A DNA stretch of 64,000 bases, taken from NCBI RefSeq assembly GCF_010092425.1, contig NZ_CP048030.1:2677501-2741500 (forward strand), in the 5' to 3' direction. Source of the stretch: Sinimarinibacterium sp. NLF-5-8 (GTDB taxonomy: Bacteria; Pseudomonadota; Gammaproteobacteria; Nevskiales; Nevskiaceae). Below, piece after piece: positions 1-9,885 of this stretch; position 1 is the stretch's first letter, and each line of letters opens with the position of its first letter. The position numbers were made by a program, and so were the translations under genes. A model generated the notes under the pieces. The model ran no database searches and was not told where the DNA came from. It worked only from the letters and a program-made list of their open reading frames with translations.

Positions 1-936
1 ATGGCAGACGATCAAACCCGTTCAGCAGCGCCCCCAGCCCCGCCCAAAACCGCCTGGGTGTTCAGCGGCGGCGGCAGCCTGGGTGCCGTGCAAGTGGGCA
101 TGATGCAGGCGCTGGCGCGCGCGGGTGTGGTTCCCGATTGCATCGTCGGCGCTTCGGTTGGCGCATTAAACGGTGCGATTTTTGCCCAAGACCCCACGCC
201 TGCGCGCGCCGATGCGCTGGCCGATCTGTGGATGAGCCTGCGCCGCGAGGACGTGTTTCCGCTGTCATTGTGGGCAGGGTTCAGGGCGCTGGTGCTCAAG
301 CGCGATCATGTGGTTGCGCCCGAAGCGTTGCAGCGGCTGCTCGACCGCGCGCTGCAAGTGCAACGCTTTGAACAAATGAAAATCCCGCTGCACATCGTTG
401 CCAGCGATGCCCTAAACGGCGAAGAAGTGGTGCTGTCCTCCGGCGACGTGCGCACCGCACTGCTGGCCAGTGCCGCGATTCCGGTGGTGTTTCCCAGTGT
501 GCATTACCAGGGGCGGTATCTGGTCGATGGCGGCGTCTCCAGCAACACGCCGATCACCAGTGCCATGCAGCAAGGCGCAACGCGGCTGATCGTGCTGCCC
601 ACCGGCACCAGCTGCGGCGCGCGCGAACCGCCGCACCATATGGCGGCGCTGGCGCTGCACATGCTGTCGCTGCTGACGATGCGCCAGCTCGATCGTGACA
701 TCGCCCGCTATCAGCGCGACGTGCAAATCATCATCGTGCCGCCGCTGTGTCCGTTGAATGTGTCGGTGTTTGATTTTTCGCACACCCAATCGCTGATCGA
801 CCAAGCGCGCGAACAAACGCAAAAGTGGTTGGCTGACGACGGTCTTGCACAAACTGGCGCGCTGCATGTGCCGCTGGCGCACAGCCACCAACCGCACGAC
901 CCTGATCACGCCTGCGGCCTGCCAGCAGTCGATTAG
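1..936 (+). CDS. Patatin-like phospholipase family protein
   Basis: This is a 311-aa patatin-fold serine acyl hydrolase, expected to cleave acyl chains from lipids. The glycine-rich oxyanion loop GGGSLG lies at residues 23-28. The nucleophile elbow G-A-S-V-G places Ser52 as catalytic. The D-G-G motif gives Asp176 as its partner, so the Ser-Asp dyad is complete. No signal peptide or membrane segment is visible, so a cytoplasmic or membrane-associated protein is likely. The first base of the window is the A of an ATG; an upstream start or operon partner cannot be excluded. The last codon is followed by only 54 bases before purT, but no functional link is evident. Confidence 0.85.
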   Translation: MADDQTRSAAPPAPPKTAWVFSGGGSLGAVQVGMMQALARAGVVPDCIVGASVGALNGAIFAQDPTPARADALADLWMSLRREDVFPLSLWAGFRALVLKRDHVVAPEALQRLLDRALQVQRFEQMKIPLHIVASDALNGEEVVLSSGDVRTALLASAAIPVVFPSVHYQGRYLVDGGVSSNTPITSAMQQGATRLIVLPTGTSCGAREPPHHMAALALHMLSLLTMRQLDRDIARYQRDVQIIIVPPLCPLNVSVFDFSHTQSLIDQAREQTQKWLADDGLAQTGALHVPLAHSHQPHDPDHACGLPAVD

Positions 937-990
937 AATCCGTCCCTTTATTTCGACATTCCCCCGCGCGTTCTCTCACCGGAAAAACCG

Positions 991-2202
991 ATGACCTCAC
1001 TCGACCGCCTGTTTGGCACGCCTTTATCCGCCCACGCCACCCGCATCCTGCTGCTGGGCAGCGGTGAAGTGGGTAAGGAAATCATCATCGAAGCCCAGCG
1101 TTACGGCATCGAATGTATTGCCGTAGACCGCTACGCCAACGCCCCGGCGATGCAGGTCGCACACCGCAGCCATGTGATTCCGATGCTCGATGGCGAGCAA
1201 ATCCGCCGCGTCGTCGAGCTGGAAAAACCGGATTTGATCGTCCCCGAAATCGAAGCCATCCACACCCCCACGCTGCAAAAGTTAGAGGCCGAGGGCTACA
1301 CCGTCATCCCCACCGCGCGCGCCGCATGGCTGACGATGGATCGCGAAGGCATCCGCCGCCTCGCCGCCGAAGAACTGAACCTGCCCACCTCGCGCTACCG
1401 CTTTGCCGAAAGCCACGCCGAATACCTCAAAGCCATTGAAGAAGTCGGCATGCCCTGCGTGGTCAAGCCGGTGATGTCCTCCTCCGGCAAAGGCCAATCC
1501 ACCGTCGCCAATGCCGATGATATTCAAGCCGCCTGGGACTACGCCCAATCCGGCGGACGCACCGGCGCCGGTCGCGTGATTGTGGAAGCGTTTGTGGAGT
1601 TCGACTACGAAATCACCCTGCTCACCGTGCGCCACGCCAACGCCGCGCGCGACGGCATCACCACCAGCTTTTGCGCCCCCATCGGCCATTTGCAGGCCGA
1701 AGGCGACTACCGCGAATCCTGGCAACCGCACCCGATGAACGCCGCCGCCCTGGACGACGCCCAGCGCCAGGCACAAAAACTCACCGACGCACTCGGTGGA
1801 CGCGGCATCTTCGGCGTGGAGTTTTTCATCAAAGGCGATCAAGCGATTTTTTCCGAAGTCAGCCCGCGCCCGCACGACACCGGCCTGGTCACGCTGATCT
1901 CACAAGATCAATCCGAATTCGCCCTGCATGTGCGCGCGATTCTGGGGCTACCGATTCCCGCCATCCGCCAAAACGGCGCCGCCGCATCGTGCGCGTTTTT
2001 GGTTGAAGGCGACCAGGTCGCCCCCCGCTTTGCCGGCGTTGCCCAAGCCCTGGCCGAACCCGACACCCAACTGCGCCTGTTCGGCAAACCCGAAGTCAGC
2101 GGCCGCCGCCGCATGGGCGTGACGCTGGCGCTGGGCAACAGCCTGGATGCCGCGCGCGCCAAAGCACGCACCGCAATGGCGCAGCTCAAGGTGGTGGCGT
2201 AG
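991..2202 (+). CDS. purT: Formate-dependent phosphoribosylglycinamide formyltransferase (GAR transformylase 2)
   Basis: PurT makes formyl-GAR from GAR, formate and ATP in purine synthesis, replacing the folate-dependent PurN step. The 403-aa protein has the family length and ATP-grasp layout. The N-terminal pre-ATP-grasp domain contains [10 protein letters not shown] and the conserved IVPEIEAI stretch. The central ATP-binding loop is [10 protein letters not shown]. The metal-binding end of the fold has the [10 protein letters not shown] motif. It is a cytoplasmic enzyme. It is the last core gene before the first accessory block, and its codon use (many GC-rich codons) matches the chromosomal background rather than that block. 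Confidence 0.95.
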   Translation: MTSLDRLFGTPLSAHATRILLLGSGEVGKEIIIEAQRYGIECIAVDRYANAPAMQVAHRSHVIPMLDGEQIRRVVELEKPDLIVPEIEAIHTPTLQKLEAEGYTVIPTARAAWLTMDREGIRRLAAEELNLPTSRYRFAESHAEYLKAIEEVGMPCVVKPVMSSSGKGQSTVANADDIQAAWDYAQSGGRTGAGRVIVEAFVEFDYEITLLTVRHANAARDGITTSFCAPIGHLQAEGDYRESWQPHPMNAAALDDAQRQAQKLTDALGGRGIFGVEFFIKGDQAIFSEVSPRPHDTGLVTLISQDQSEFALHVRAILGLPIPAIRQNGAAASCAFLVEGDQVAPRFAGVAQALAEPDTQLRLFGKPEVSGRRRMGVTLALGNSLDAARAKARTAMAQLKVVA

Positions 2203-2334
2203 CGCAGGCGAGGCGCCGCGCGCGGTCTCAATTTGCGCGCGCAGCGCCTACCAAATCGCCGATGCATGAGTCCATGCGAGGATTGCAATCTCAACCGCTG
2301 GCTTTGCTCAAAAAATCCAAATACCAAGGGGACG

Positions 2335-5300
2335 ATGTCAATGAGTGAACAGTTCTTTGCCCATCCCATTCTGAATTCGCCTTATGACTATCCGGCCCGG
2401 CATTGGGAGCTGGATGCCAGCGGCCAGCCGACCCACAAAATTATTTCCAATCGCCGCCTTGCCGACTTCATTACCCCGATCCCCCAGCCACGCAAAAACA
2501 AAGGCGAAGGCGCACAAGTCAATCTGTTGTTTGACGAAGGTAAGGGGCTCACCACTGCTGAGCAGGCGTATGACCACACCGCCGTCATCAATGGCGTTCG
2601 AAAAGAAGTCGATGCCTGGCGACGCCTGCCGCCGTCACAATGGCGTGTCACCCCCGAAACCGCGCGGTTGCTGGAACACTGGCGCAACCACAAATTTGCT
2701 GGGATACGCCCGTTCTTCTGCCAAGTCGAAGCCGCTGAAACGGCCATCTGGCTAACCGAAGTGGCCCCGCAGATTGGCAAAAATGGCGAGCGTTTTCTCA
2801 GCCACCTGGAAAAAGCCAGCAAAGAGGCCAATCCCGATTTAATGCGGCTGGCGCTAAAGCTCGCCACAGGTGCTGGCAAAACCACGGTCATGGCCATGCT
2901 CATTGCATGGCAAACGATCAATGCCGTGCGCCGCCCACAGAGCAAAAAATTCACCCGAGGTTTTTTGCTGGTCGCGCCCGGCCTGACCATTAAAGATCGT
3001 TTGCGTGTGCTGCTGCCGCATGATGCAGACAGCTACTACGACAGCCGCGAGATCGTCCCACGCGACATGCTCCCCGATCTGGACAAGGCCAAGATCGTTA
3101 TCACCAACTACCACGCCTTTAAGCTGCGCGAGCGCATGACGTTATCCAAAGGAGGCCGTCGCTTGCTGCAAGGGCGTACCGGCAACGAACTGGACACGCT
3201 GGAAACCGAAGGCCAGATGCTCCAACGGGTCATGCCGGAACTGATGGGACTAAAGAACATCCTCGCTATCAACGACGAAGCCCACCATTGCTATCGTGAA
3301 AAGCCCGCTTCCAACGACGACTTCATCGACGACAAAGGCAACCCCTTAACCGGCGATGATCTCAAGGCTGCCAAGGAGCACGTCAAAAACGAAAACGAAG
3401 CCGCGCGCTTATGGATTTCCGGTTTGGAGGCCGTCAACCGCAAGCTGGGCTTGCAACAGGTGATCGACCTCTCGGCCACGCCGTTTTTCCTCGCTGGCTC
3501 CGGGTATGTGGAAGGCACACTGTTTCCCTGGACGATGAGCGATTTTTCGTTAATGGACGCCATCGAATGCGGCATCGTCAAATTGCCGCGCGTGCCAGTG
3601 GCCGACAACATCCCCGGCGCGGAAATGCCCATCTACCGCGAGCTCTGGAAGCACATCGGCAAAAAAATGCCGAAGAAAGGGCGCGGCAAGAACGCCCAGC
3701 TCGATCCGCTGGCCATCCCGGTGGAATTGCAGACCGCGCTGGAAGCCCTGTACGGGCATTACCTCAAAACCTTTGATGCCTGGAAGCAGGCTGGCATCAA
3801 CGTGCCACCGTGCTTCATCGTGGTGTGCAACAACACCGCAACTTCCAAACTGGTGTTCGATTACATCTCAGGTTTTGAACGCACCAATGACGATGGCTCC
3901 ATCACGCGCGTGCCGGGGCGACTGGAGCTGTTCCGCAACTTTGACGAGCATGGCGAGCCGCTGGCGCGCCCGAACACCTTGCTGATCGACAGTGAGCAGC
4001 TCGAATCCGGCGAAGCTCTGGACGATAACTTCCGGGGCATGGCCGCCGACGAGATCGAACGCTTCAAGCGCGAGATCATCGAGCGCACCGGCGATCGAAG
4101 GCAGGCCGAGAACCTCAGTGACAGCGAACTGCTACGCGAGGTGATGAACACCGTTGGAAAACAAGGCCGTTTGGGAGAGCAAATCCGCTGCGTCGTATCG
4201 GTATCCATGCTGACCGAAGGCTGGGATGCCAACACCGTGACTCACATCCTCGGCGTGCGCGCGTTTGGCACCCAATTGTTGTGTGAGCAGGTCATTGGTC
4301 GCGCCCTGCGTCGCCAGTCCTATGAATTGAATGAGCAAGGTCTGTTCGACGTGGAATATGCCGACGTCTTCGGCATCCCCTTCGACTTCACGGCCAAGCC
4401 GGTAGTTGCCACCCCGCCCACCCCGCGCGAAACCGTCACCGTCAAGGCACTGCGCCCAGAGCGCGACTCTCTGGAAATCCGTTTTCCGCGTGTGCAAGGC
4501 TATCGCGTCGAATTGCCAGAAGAACAACTCGAAGCCCAATTCAACAACGACCACCATTTGAGCCTGACGCCCGACATGGTCGGTGCGACCAAGACCCACA
4601 ACGCCGGCATCATTGGCGAAGCGGTAGAGCTGGATATCAAGCATCTGGGAGACGTGCGCCAATCCACCCTGCTGATGGAGCTCACCAAGCACCTGTTGTT
4701 CGGGCATTGGCGCGATCAAGGCCAGGACGCACCGATTGCCTTGTTTGGCCAACTCAAACGTATCGTGCGCCAATGGCTGGATGAATGTCTGGAATGCAGG
4801 GGCGGCACCTACCCGGCGCAATTGATGTACCGCGAACTGGCGGACATGGCCTGCCAGCGCATCACCAAGGGCATCACCGCCAAGGAGCTGGAGAAAGGCC
4901 GACAGGTCAAGGCCATCCTCGATCCGTTCAACCCCACTGGCAGCACGGCACATGTGCGTTTCAACACCTCGCGTGAAGACCGCTGGGAAACCCTCGGCGT
5001 GGACAACCAGCCAAAAAACCAAGTCAATTGGGTCATCCTGGACAGCGGCTGGGAGGCCGAATTCTGCCGCGTCGCCGAATCGCACCCCAGGGTGCTGGCT
5101 TACACCAAAAACCACAATCTTGGCCTGGAAGTGCCCTACCGCTTTGGCTCGACCAACCGTATCTACATCCCCGACTTCATCGTTCAGGTGGACGACGGCC
5201 GCGGCAAGAACGACCCGCTGAATCTGATCGTCGAAATAAAGGGCTACCGGCGTGAGGATGCGAAGGAGAAGAAGTCCACCATGGACACCTACTGGATTCC

Positions 5301-5433
5301 CGGTGTGAACCACCTTGGCACGCATGGCCGCTGGGCCTTTGCCGAGTTTGGCGACGTGTACGAAATGCAGGACGACTTTGCCGACAAGGTGCAGGCAGAG
5401 TTCGAAAAGATGTTGAAGGGCGTGAGTCCATGA
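2335..5433 (+). CDS. Type III-like restriction endonuclease subunit (BPTD_3080-like helicase-nuclease)
   Basis: A 1032-aa superfamily-2 helicase fused to a C-terminal nuclease, as in Res subunits of type III-like restriction systems. Walker A is GAGKT at residues 179-183, the DEAH-type box is DEAHH at 314-318, motif III is DLSATPFF, and motif VI is QVIGRALRR. Near the C-terminus P946-D947 followed by E967-I-K969 forms a PD-(D/E)xK nuclease site. The N-terminus (ILNSPYDYPARHWEL) is the pattern I associate with BPTD_3080-family restriction enzymes. ATG 2335 is chosen because AAGGGG lies just upstream. All motifs look intact, but its methyltransferase partner (from 6642) is truncated, so the enzyme may be inactive, silenced or dangerous to the host. 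Confidence 0.85.
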   Translation: MSMSEQFFAHPILNSPYDYPARHWELDASGQPTHKIISNRRLADFITPIPQPRKNKGEGAQVNLLFDEGKGLTTAEQAYDHTAVINGVRKEVDAWRRLPPSQWRVTPETARLLEHWRNHKFAGIRPFFCQVEAAETAIWLTEVAPQIGKNGERFLSHLEKASKEANPDLMRLALKLATGAGKTTVMAMLIAWQTINAVRRPQSKKFTRGFLLVAPGLTIKDRLRVLLPHDADSYYDSREIVPRDMLPDLDKAKIVITNYHAFKLRERMTLSKGGRRLLQGRTGNELDTLETEGQMLQRVMPELMGLKNILAINDEAHHCYREKPASNDDFIDDKGNPLTGDDLKAAKEHVKNENEAARLWISGLEAVNRKLGLQQVIDLSATPFFLAGSGYVEGTLFPWTMSDFSLMDAIECGIVKLPRVPVADNIPGAEMPIYRELWKHIGKKMPKKGRGKNAQLDPLAIPVELQTALEALYGHYLKTFDAWKQAGINVPPCFIVVCNNTATSKLVFDYISGFERTNDDGSITRVPGRLELFRNFDEHGEPLARPNTLLIDSEQLESGEALDDNFRGMAADEIERFKREIIERTGDRRQAENLSDSELLREVMNTVGKQGRLGEQIRCVVSVSMLTEGWDANTVTHILGVRAFGTQLLCEQVIGRALRRQSYELNEQGLFDVEYADVFGIPFDFTAKPVVATPPTPRETVTVKALRPERDSLEIRFPRVQGYRVELPEEQLEAQFNNDHHLSLTPDMVGATKTHNAGIIGEAVELDIKHLGDVRQSTLLMELTKHLLFGHWRDQGQDAPIALFGQLKRIVRQWLDECLECRGGTYPAQLMYRELADMACQRITKGITAKELEKGRQVKAILDPFNPTGSTAHVRFNTSREDRWETLGVDNQPKNQVNWVILDSGWEAEFCRVAESHPRVLAYTKNHNLGLEVPYRFGSTNRIYIPDFIVQVDDGRGKNDPLNLIVEIKGYRREDAKEKKSTMDTYWIPGVNHLGTHGRWAFAEFGDVYEMQDDFADKVQAEFEKMLKGVSP

Positions 5434-5526
5434 AATGGTAGTTTCCTGCACAGGTTGACAAGATATGTATAAGAAAATGAAAAATATGAACATATTGAAG
5501 CAGTGACTTAAGGGAATCGTGCTTTC

Positions 5527-6615
5527 GTGAACATGTCCACACCCATTCCGCCACTGGAGCAGCTCGACCCATCGCGGTTCGAGACCGCCTCCATCCTCAA
5601 GCAACTGGTTGCCGCGCACCGTGCGCTGGCCGAGTTCAAGGGTGTGGCCGCCTCCATGCCGAATCAGGGCATCCTGCTCAATACCTTGGCCCTGCAAGAA
5701 GCCAAGGACAGCTCCGAAATCGAAAACATCATCACCACCCACGACGAACTGTTCCGCGAAGTGGCACAGGACCAGACCACCGCCCCCGCCGCCAAGGAAG
5801 TGGCACGCTACAACCACGCCTTGCGCATCGGCTTTGATGCCGTGCGGAGTACCGGCCTGCTCACCAGCAACCAGATCGTCGCGATTCAGGCTGTGCTGGA
5901 AAAAAACCGCGCCGGCTACCGTAAGTTGTCCGGCACCGTGCTCAAGAGCAACACCGGTCGCGTGATCTACACACCACCCTCGCCCGAGGCGCTGCCACGG
6001 TTGATGTCCGACTTGGAGCGCTTCATCAACGATGCAGCTCGATTCGACGCCGACCCGCTGATCAAGATGGCGCTGATCCACCACCAGTTTGAGAGCATCC
6101 ACCCGTTCTACGACGGCAATGGCCGCACGGGCCGCATCATCAACGTGCTCTATCTGGTTAAACAGGGTTTGCTCGACAGCCCCGTGCTCTACCTCAGCCG
6201 CGCCATCGTGCGCAGCAAGCTCGACTATTACCGCCTGCTGCAGGCCGTGCGCGAACAGGGTGCCTGGGAGGACTGGGTGCTCTACCTCCTGCGCGCCGTG
6301 GAGCTGACCGCCACCGAAGGCATCGCCACCATCGGCGCCATCAAGACTTCTATGATGGATTACAAGCACCGTATCCGTGCCGGCCACAAGTTCTATAGCC
6401 AGGACCTTATCAACAACCTGTTCTCGCACCCTTACACCAAGATTGAATTCCTGTGCCGCGACCTGAAGATCGGTCGCGTCACCGCCGCCCGCTATCTTGA
6501 CGCGCTGGCTGCGGAGGGTTTTCTGCACAAGCACAAGGCTGGCCGCTCCAACTACTACATCAACATCTCGCTGTTTCAAGTTTTGGCCGGCGAGCCCGAC
6601 ACCCCATTGCGCTGA
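5527..6615 (+). CDS. Fic family AMPylase-type protein inside the restriction locus
   Basis: A 362-aa Fic/DOC protein, predicted to transfer AMP or another nucleotide moiety to a target protein. The core motif HPFYDGNGRTGR starts at His192 and is complete. An N-terminal inhibitory-helix signature, S62-x3-E66-N67, matches the (S/T)xxxE(G/N) rule of self-inhibited class II Fic proteins. The C-terminal third resembles a winged-helix domain (residues about 300-345), common in this subgroup. It sits between the restriction and methyltransferase genes with 93 and 26 bases of spacing. GTG 5527 is chosen for its distance from AAGGGA; ATG 5533 is an alternative. The target is unknown; a regulatory or toxin role in the locus is inference. 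Confidence 0.8.
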   Translation: MNMSTPIPPLEQLDPSRFETASILKQLVAAHRALAEFKGVAASMPNQGILLNTLALQEAKDSSEIENIITTHDELFREVAQDQTTAPAAKEVARYNHALRIGFDAVRSTGLLTSNQIVAIQAVLEKNRAGYRKLSGTVLKSNTGRVIYTPPSPEALPRLMSDLERFINDAARFDADPLIKMALIHHQFESIHPFYDGNGRTGRIINVLYLVKQGLLDSPVLYLSRAIVRSKLDYYRLLQAVREQGAWEDWVLYLLRAVELTATEGIATIGAIKTSMMDYKHRIRAGHKFYSQDLINNLFSHPYTKIEFLCRDLKIGRVTAARYLDALAAEGFLHKHKAGRSNYYINISLFQVLAGEPDTPLR

Positions 6616-6641
6616 ACGGCACGCTCAAGGAAGCCCCAAAG

Positions 6642-8624
6642 ATGACCCGCAAACCCAAAGCCCCGCTCGGCGTCGAAGATATCGTCCACACCGAGGCCAC
6701 GCGCAAGAACATCCCAACGGTGGAGCACCAATCGGTGATGCAACAGCATGAGCAAGCGCCGATCAAGGTCAAATACCCGCGCGCGGGCAAGGGCATGGAG
6801 CCTGAAAAACAAACGCGTAACCCCGATCTTGATCCACAGCTCGTTTGGCGCGGCAAGGATCAGCAGGACTGGTCAGATCTGGTCGTCAATGCGCCGCCGC
6901 TGTACATCCAGGAAAAGGTCAAGCCCAAGGTACTGATCGACGATCTGCGCCGTGTCAGCCAACAAGCCGCAGCGCCGCAGTCTGGCGACATGGCCGATTT
7001 ATTTGGCGACTTTAACGGCCTGCCCGAAGGCGCGGACCGCACCGAGTTCTACCAGCACGAAGGCCACTGGCAGAACCGCATGATCCTGGGTGATTCCTTG
7101 CAGGTGATGGCCAGTCTCGCAGAGCGCGAGGGGTTGCGCGGCAAGGTTCAGTGCATCTACTTCGATCCGCCGTATGGCATCAAATTCAACAGCAATTTCC
7201 AGTGGTCAACCACCAGCCGAGATGTGAAGGACGGCAATGCCGACCACATCACGCGCGAGCCGGAACAGGTGAAGGCGTTTCGGGATACGTGGCGCGATGG
7301 CATTCATTCGTATCTGACGTATCTGCGCGACCGGCTGATGGTGGCGCGGGACTTGTTGACCGAATCCGGGTCGATCTTCGTGCAGATTGGCGATGAGAAT
7401 GTGCATCGCGTGCGGGCGGTGATGGATGAGGTGTTCGGTGACGTGAATCACATCGGCACGATCAGTTTTCAGAAAACTGGATCAACAGACCAAGCCCTGC
7501 TCCCACAGACGGTGGACTACATCTTGTTTTATGCAAAGGACAAGGAACACGTTAAATACCGCCAGCTTTACCAAAATCGGCAAGCCGGAACACCTTCGCT
7601 TGATAGGTATGACCTCGTAATAGACGAAACAGGTTCCGTTCGACGAATTACATCTTCGGAAGCAGCAGCATCGAATCTTGGCGATGGTCTTGAAAGAGGC
7701 CGTCTTACTGCGCTTTTGAGTGCCCGTCCATCCGGCGAAGGCGATATGAAATCTTTCGACTACCAGGGACGTACATTCAAGGCAGGATCGGGAACTTTTA
7801 AGAGTAATCAAGTAGGCATGAAGCGGCTTGGCTTGAGCGGTCGCCTTTACGCACCGGCTGGCACTCTCCAATACATGCGGCGAGTTAGCGATTTTGCGGT
7901 GTTGCCGATCGCAGACCGATGGGAATCCATTCAACTTGGAACTGGCCTCATTTATGTGGTGCAAACAAGCGCAAAAGCAATCGAGCGCTGCATTCAGATG
8001 GCCACCGACCCCGGCGACCTCGTCCTCGACCCCACCTGCGGCTCCGGCACTACCGCCTACGTCGCCGAACAATGGGGCCGCCGCTGGATCACCATCGACA
8101 CCAGCCGCGTTGCGCTGGCCTTGGCGCGCGCGCGCATCATGGGCGCGCGCTATCCGTTCTACCTGCTGGCCGATTCCCGCGAAGGCCAGTTGAAGGAAGC
8201 CGAAGTCACCCGCAGCGCGCCATCCAGCCAGCCCACTTACGGCAACATCGCCTACGGCTTTGTCTATGAACGCGTGCCACACATCACGCTCAAGTCCATC
8301 GCCAACAACGCCGAGATCGACGTCATCTGGGATAGTTTCCAGCAAAAGCTAGAACCGCTGCGCGAACAACTCAACGCGGCGTTGAAAAAGAATTGGCAGG
8401 AATGGGAAATCCCGCGCGAAGCCGATGCCAAATGGAGTGCGGAAGCCAAAAAGCTGCACGCCGACTGGTGGCAGCAGCGCATCGCCCGCCAAAAGGAAAT
8501 CGACGCCTCCATTGCCGCCAAGGCCGATTACGAATACCTCTACGACAAGCCCTACGAAGACAAGAAGAAGGTGCGCGTGGCCGTGAGGTTGCCCCTGAAA
8601 ACTGGAGTTCTTAACCCTTGTTGA
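6642..8624 (+). pseudogene. Site-specific adenine/cytosine-N4 DNA methyltransferase, 3' end removed by IS3 insertion
   Basis: This is the modification subunit matching the upstream restriction gene. It is a beta-type amino-methyltransferase: DPPY (175-178) precedes the SAM-binding DPTCGSGTT (from 463), with the target-recognition region between. Native sequence ends at 8583, after KKKVRVA, exactly at the left inverted repeat of the IS. The last 13 codons are IS sequence, with a stop at 8622-8624. Both catalytic motifs remain, but a C-terminal domain that family members continue with is missing, so activity is uncertain. The segment of about 7460-7960 is visibly AT-richer than the rest, suggesting an exchanged target-recognition domain. 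Confidence 0.8.
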
Positions 8625-8647
8625 AAATACCGACAAGGAGTTCAGAG

Positions 8648-8980
8648 ATGAGTGACAAGCAGGTGCGTGCGCAGTACACGCGAGAGTTCAAGCAGGAGGC
8701 TGTTCGGCAGGTCCGCTCGGGTCAGGCGATTGCGGTGGTGGCCAAGGTACTGGGCATTCCCAAAGCGAGCCTGGGCAACTGGGTACGGCTGTCAGCCAAG
8801 GGAGAATTGGACGGTGCGGGCGGTGGAGACAAGAGCATCCAGGTTTCGCCCGAGCAGATGGAGATAGCCCGGTTGCGTGCAGAGAATGCTCGCCTTCGCA
8901 TGGAGCGCGACATCGCAAAAAAAGCCGCGGCGTACTTCGCGCAGGACACGCTGCGAGGTACGCCTGGATTCACCAAATGA
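8648..8980 (+). CDS. IS3-family transposase OrfA (HTH subunit)
   Basis: A 110-aa protein with the N-terminal helix-turn-helix of IS3 OrfA (REFKQEAVRQV then AVVAKVLGIPKASLGNWV) and a C-terminal leucine-zipper-like stretch (IARLRAENARLRMERDI). It binds the inverted repeats as the DNA-recognition half of the transposase. ATG 8648 follows an AAGGAG ribosome-binding site. Its end overlaps the orfB start by four bases (ATGA). Both reading frames are open throughout, so the element is probably still able to move. Confidence 0.9.
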   Translation: MSDKQVRAQYTREFKQEAVRQVRSGQAIAVVAKVLGIPKASLGNWVRLSAKGELDGAGGGDKSIQVSPEQMEIARLRAENARLRMERDIAKKAAAYFAQDTLRGTPGFTK

Positions 8981-9846
8981 GAAAGCTGTACCCGGTGAGT
9001 GTGTCCTGCGGGGTGCTGGAGGTCAGCGCAAGCGGGTACTTCAACTGGCTACGCCGGCGTGAGTCTGGCCACGGTGGACCTGCCCGGCGTCACAGCGACG
9101 AAGCCCTGCTGGCGTACATGCGCGCCATCCACGCCGAGGTGAAGGGGGAATACGGCTGGCCCCGCATGCACAAGGAACTGCTGGCCCGGGGCATCCGGGT
9201 GGGCAAGGACCGGGTGCGCAAGCTCATGCAGCAGCACGGCATCAGGGCCAAGACCAAACGCAAGTTCGTGGTGACTACCGACAGCCGCCACAGCCTGCCG
9301 GTGGCGCCCGACTTGGTACAGCGGCGCTTTAACCCCGAGGCGCCCAACCAGCTGTGGAGTGGCGACATCACCTACATCCAAACCGACGAGGGCTGGCTGT
9401 ACCTGGCTGCGGTCATCGACCTGTTCAACCGTCAGGTGGTGGGTTGGAGCCTGCAGCCGCACATGCAGGCCAGCCTGGTCAAGGACGCGCTGGCCATGGC
9501 GTGGTGGCGCCGCAGGCCACCTCCTGGACTGATATTCCACAGCGACCGGGGCAGCCAGTATTGCAGCCATGAGTTCCAGGATGCCTTGAAGGACTGGGGC
9601 ATGCGTTCATCGATGAGCAGAAAGGGGAACTGCTGGGACAACGCACCGACCGAGAGCTTCTGGGGTCGGCTGAAAACAGCCAGCGTACATGGGTGCAAAT
9701 TCGCTACCCGTGAGCAGGCCAGGCAGGCGGTGATGGACTGGATGGCCTTCTACAATCACCGCAGGCTGCATTCGTCGCTGGGCTACCTCAGCCCGATGCA
9801 GTACGAGCAGCGCTGGTACGAGGCACAGCGTAAAAAGGCCGCGTGA
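8977..9846 (+). CDS. IS3-family transposase OrfB (DDE integrase domain)
   Basis: A 289-aa rve/DDE catalytic subunit. An HTH_21-like region (EYGWPRMHKELLARG) is followed by the integrase core. The first catalytic Asp is in WSGDITYIQT, the second in FHSDRGSQYC, and the Glu in NAPTESFWGRLK. All three are present and the C-terminus (FYNHRRLHSSLGYLSP) is intact. It overlaps orfA by four bases; a programmed -1 frameshift, usual in IS3 elements, could also yield an OrfAB fusion. Confidence 0.93.
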   Translation: MRKLYPVSVSCGVLEVSASGYFNWLRRRESGHGGPARRHSDEALLAYMRAIHAEVKGEYGWPRMHKELLARGIRVGKDRVRKLMQQHGIRAKTKRKFVVTTDSRHSLPVAPDLVQRRFNPEAPNQLWSGDITYIQTDEGWLYLAAVIDLFNRQVVGWSLQPHMQASLVKDALAMAWWRRRPPPGLIFHSDRGSQYCSHEFQDALKDWGMRSSMSRKGNCWDNAPTESFWGRLKTASVHGCKFATREQARQAVMDWMAFYNHRRLHSSLGYLSPMQYEQRWYEAQRKKAA

Positions 9847-9885
9847 ACCGTGGGTTAAGAGCTACACGAAACAGGGGCAAGGTCA

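Larger units (their letters stand above)
8584..9885 (+). mobile_element. IS3-family insertion sequence, complete, 1302 bp
   Basis: The element is bounded by imperfect 34-bp inverted repeats, 8584-8617 and 9852-9885, identical at 25 of 34 positions and both starting TGA with a shared TTGCCCCTG block and TCTTAACCC inner block. It carries overlapping orfA and orfB. Left flanking bases (CCG) and right flanking bases (GTG) differ, so no 3- or 4-bp target duplication is present. That fits an adjacent deletion, or recombination between two copies, rather than a simple insertion. Confidence 0.85.

Noticed and set aside
4132-6579. An 815-codon minus-strand open frame antisense to the restriction and Fic genes
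   Set aside because: It lies opposite two genes with complete family motifs, shows no domain of its own, and reflects the long antisense frames common in GC-rich DNA.
8584-9885. Target-site duplication flanking the IS
   Set aside because: The three and four bases on each side differ (CCG against GTG), so none is claimed.
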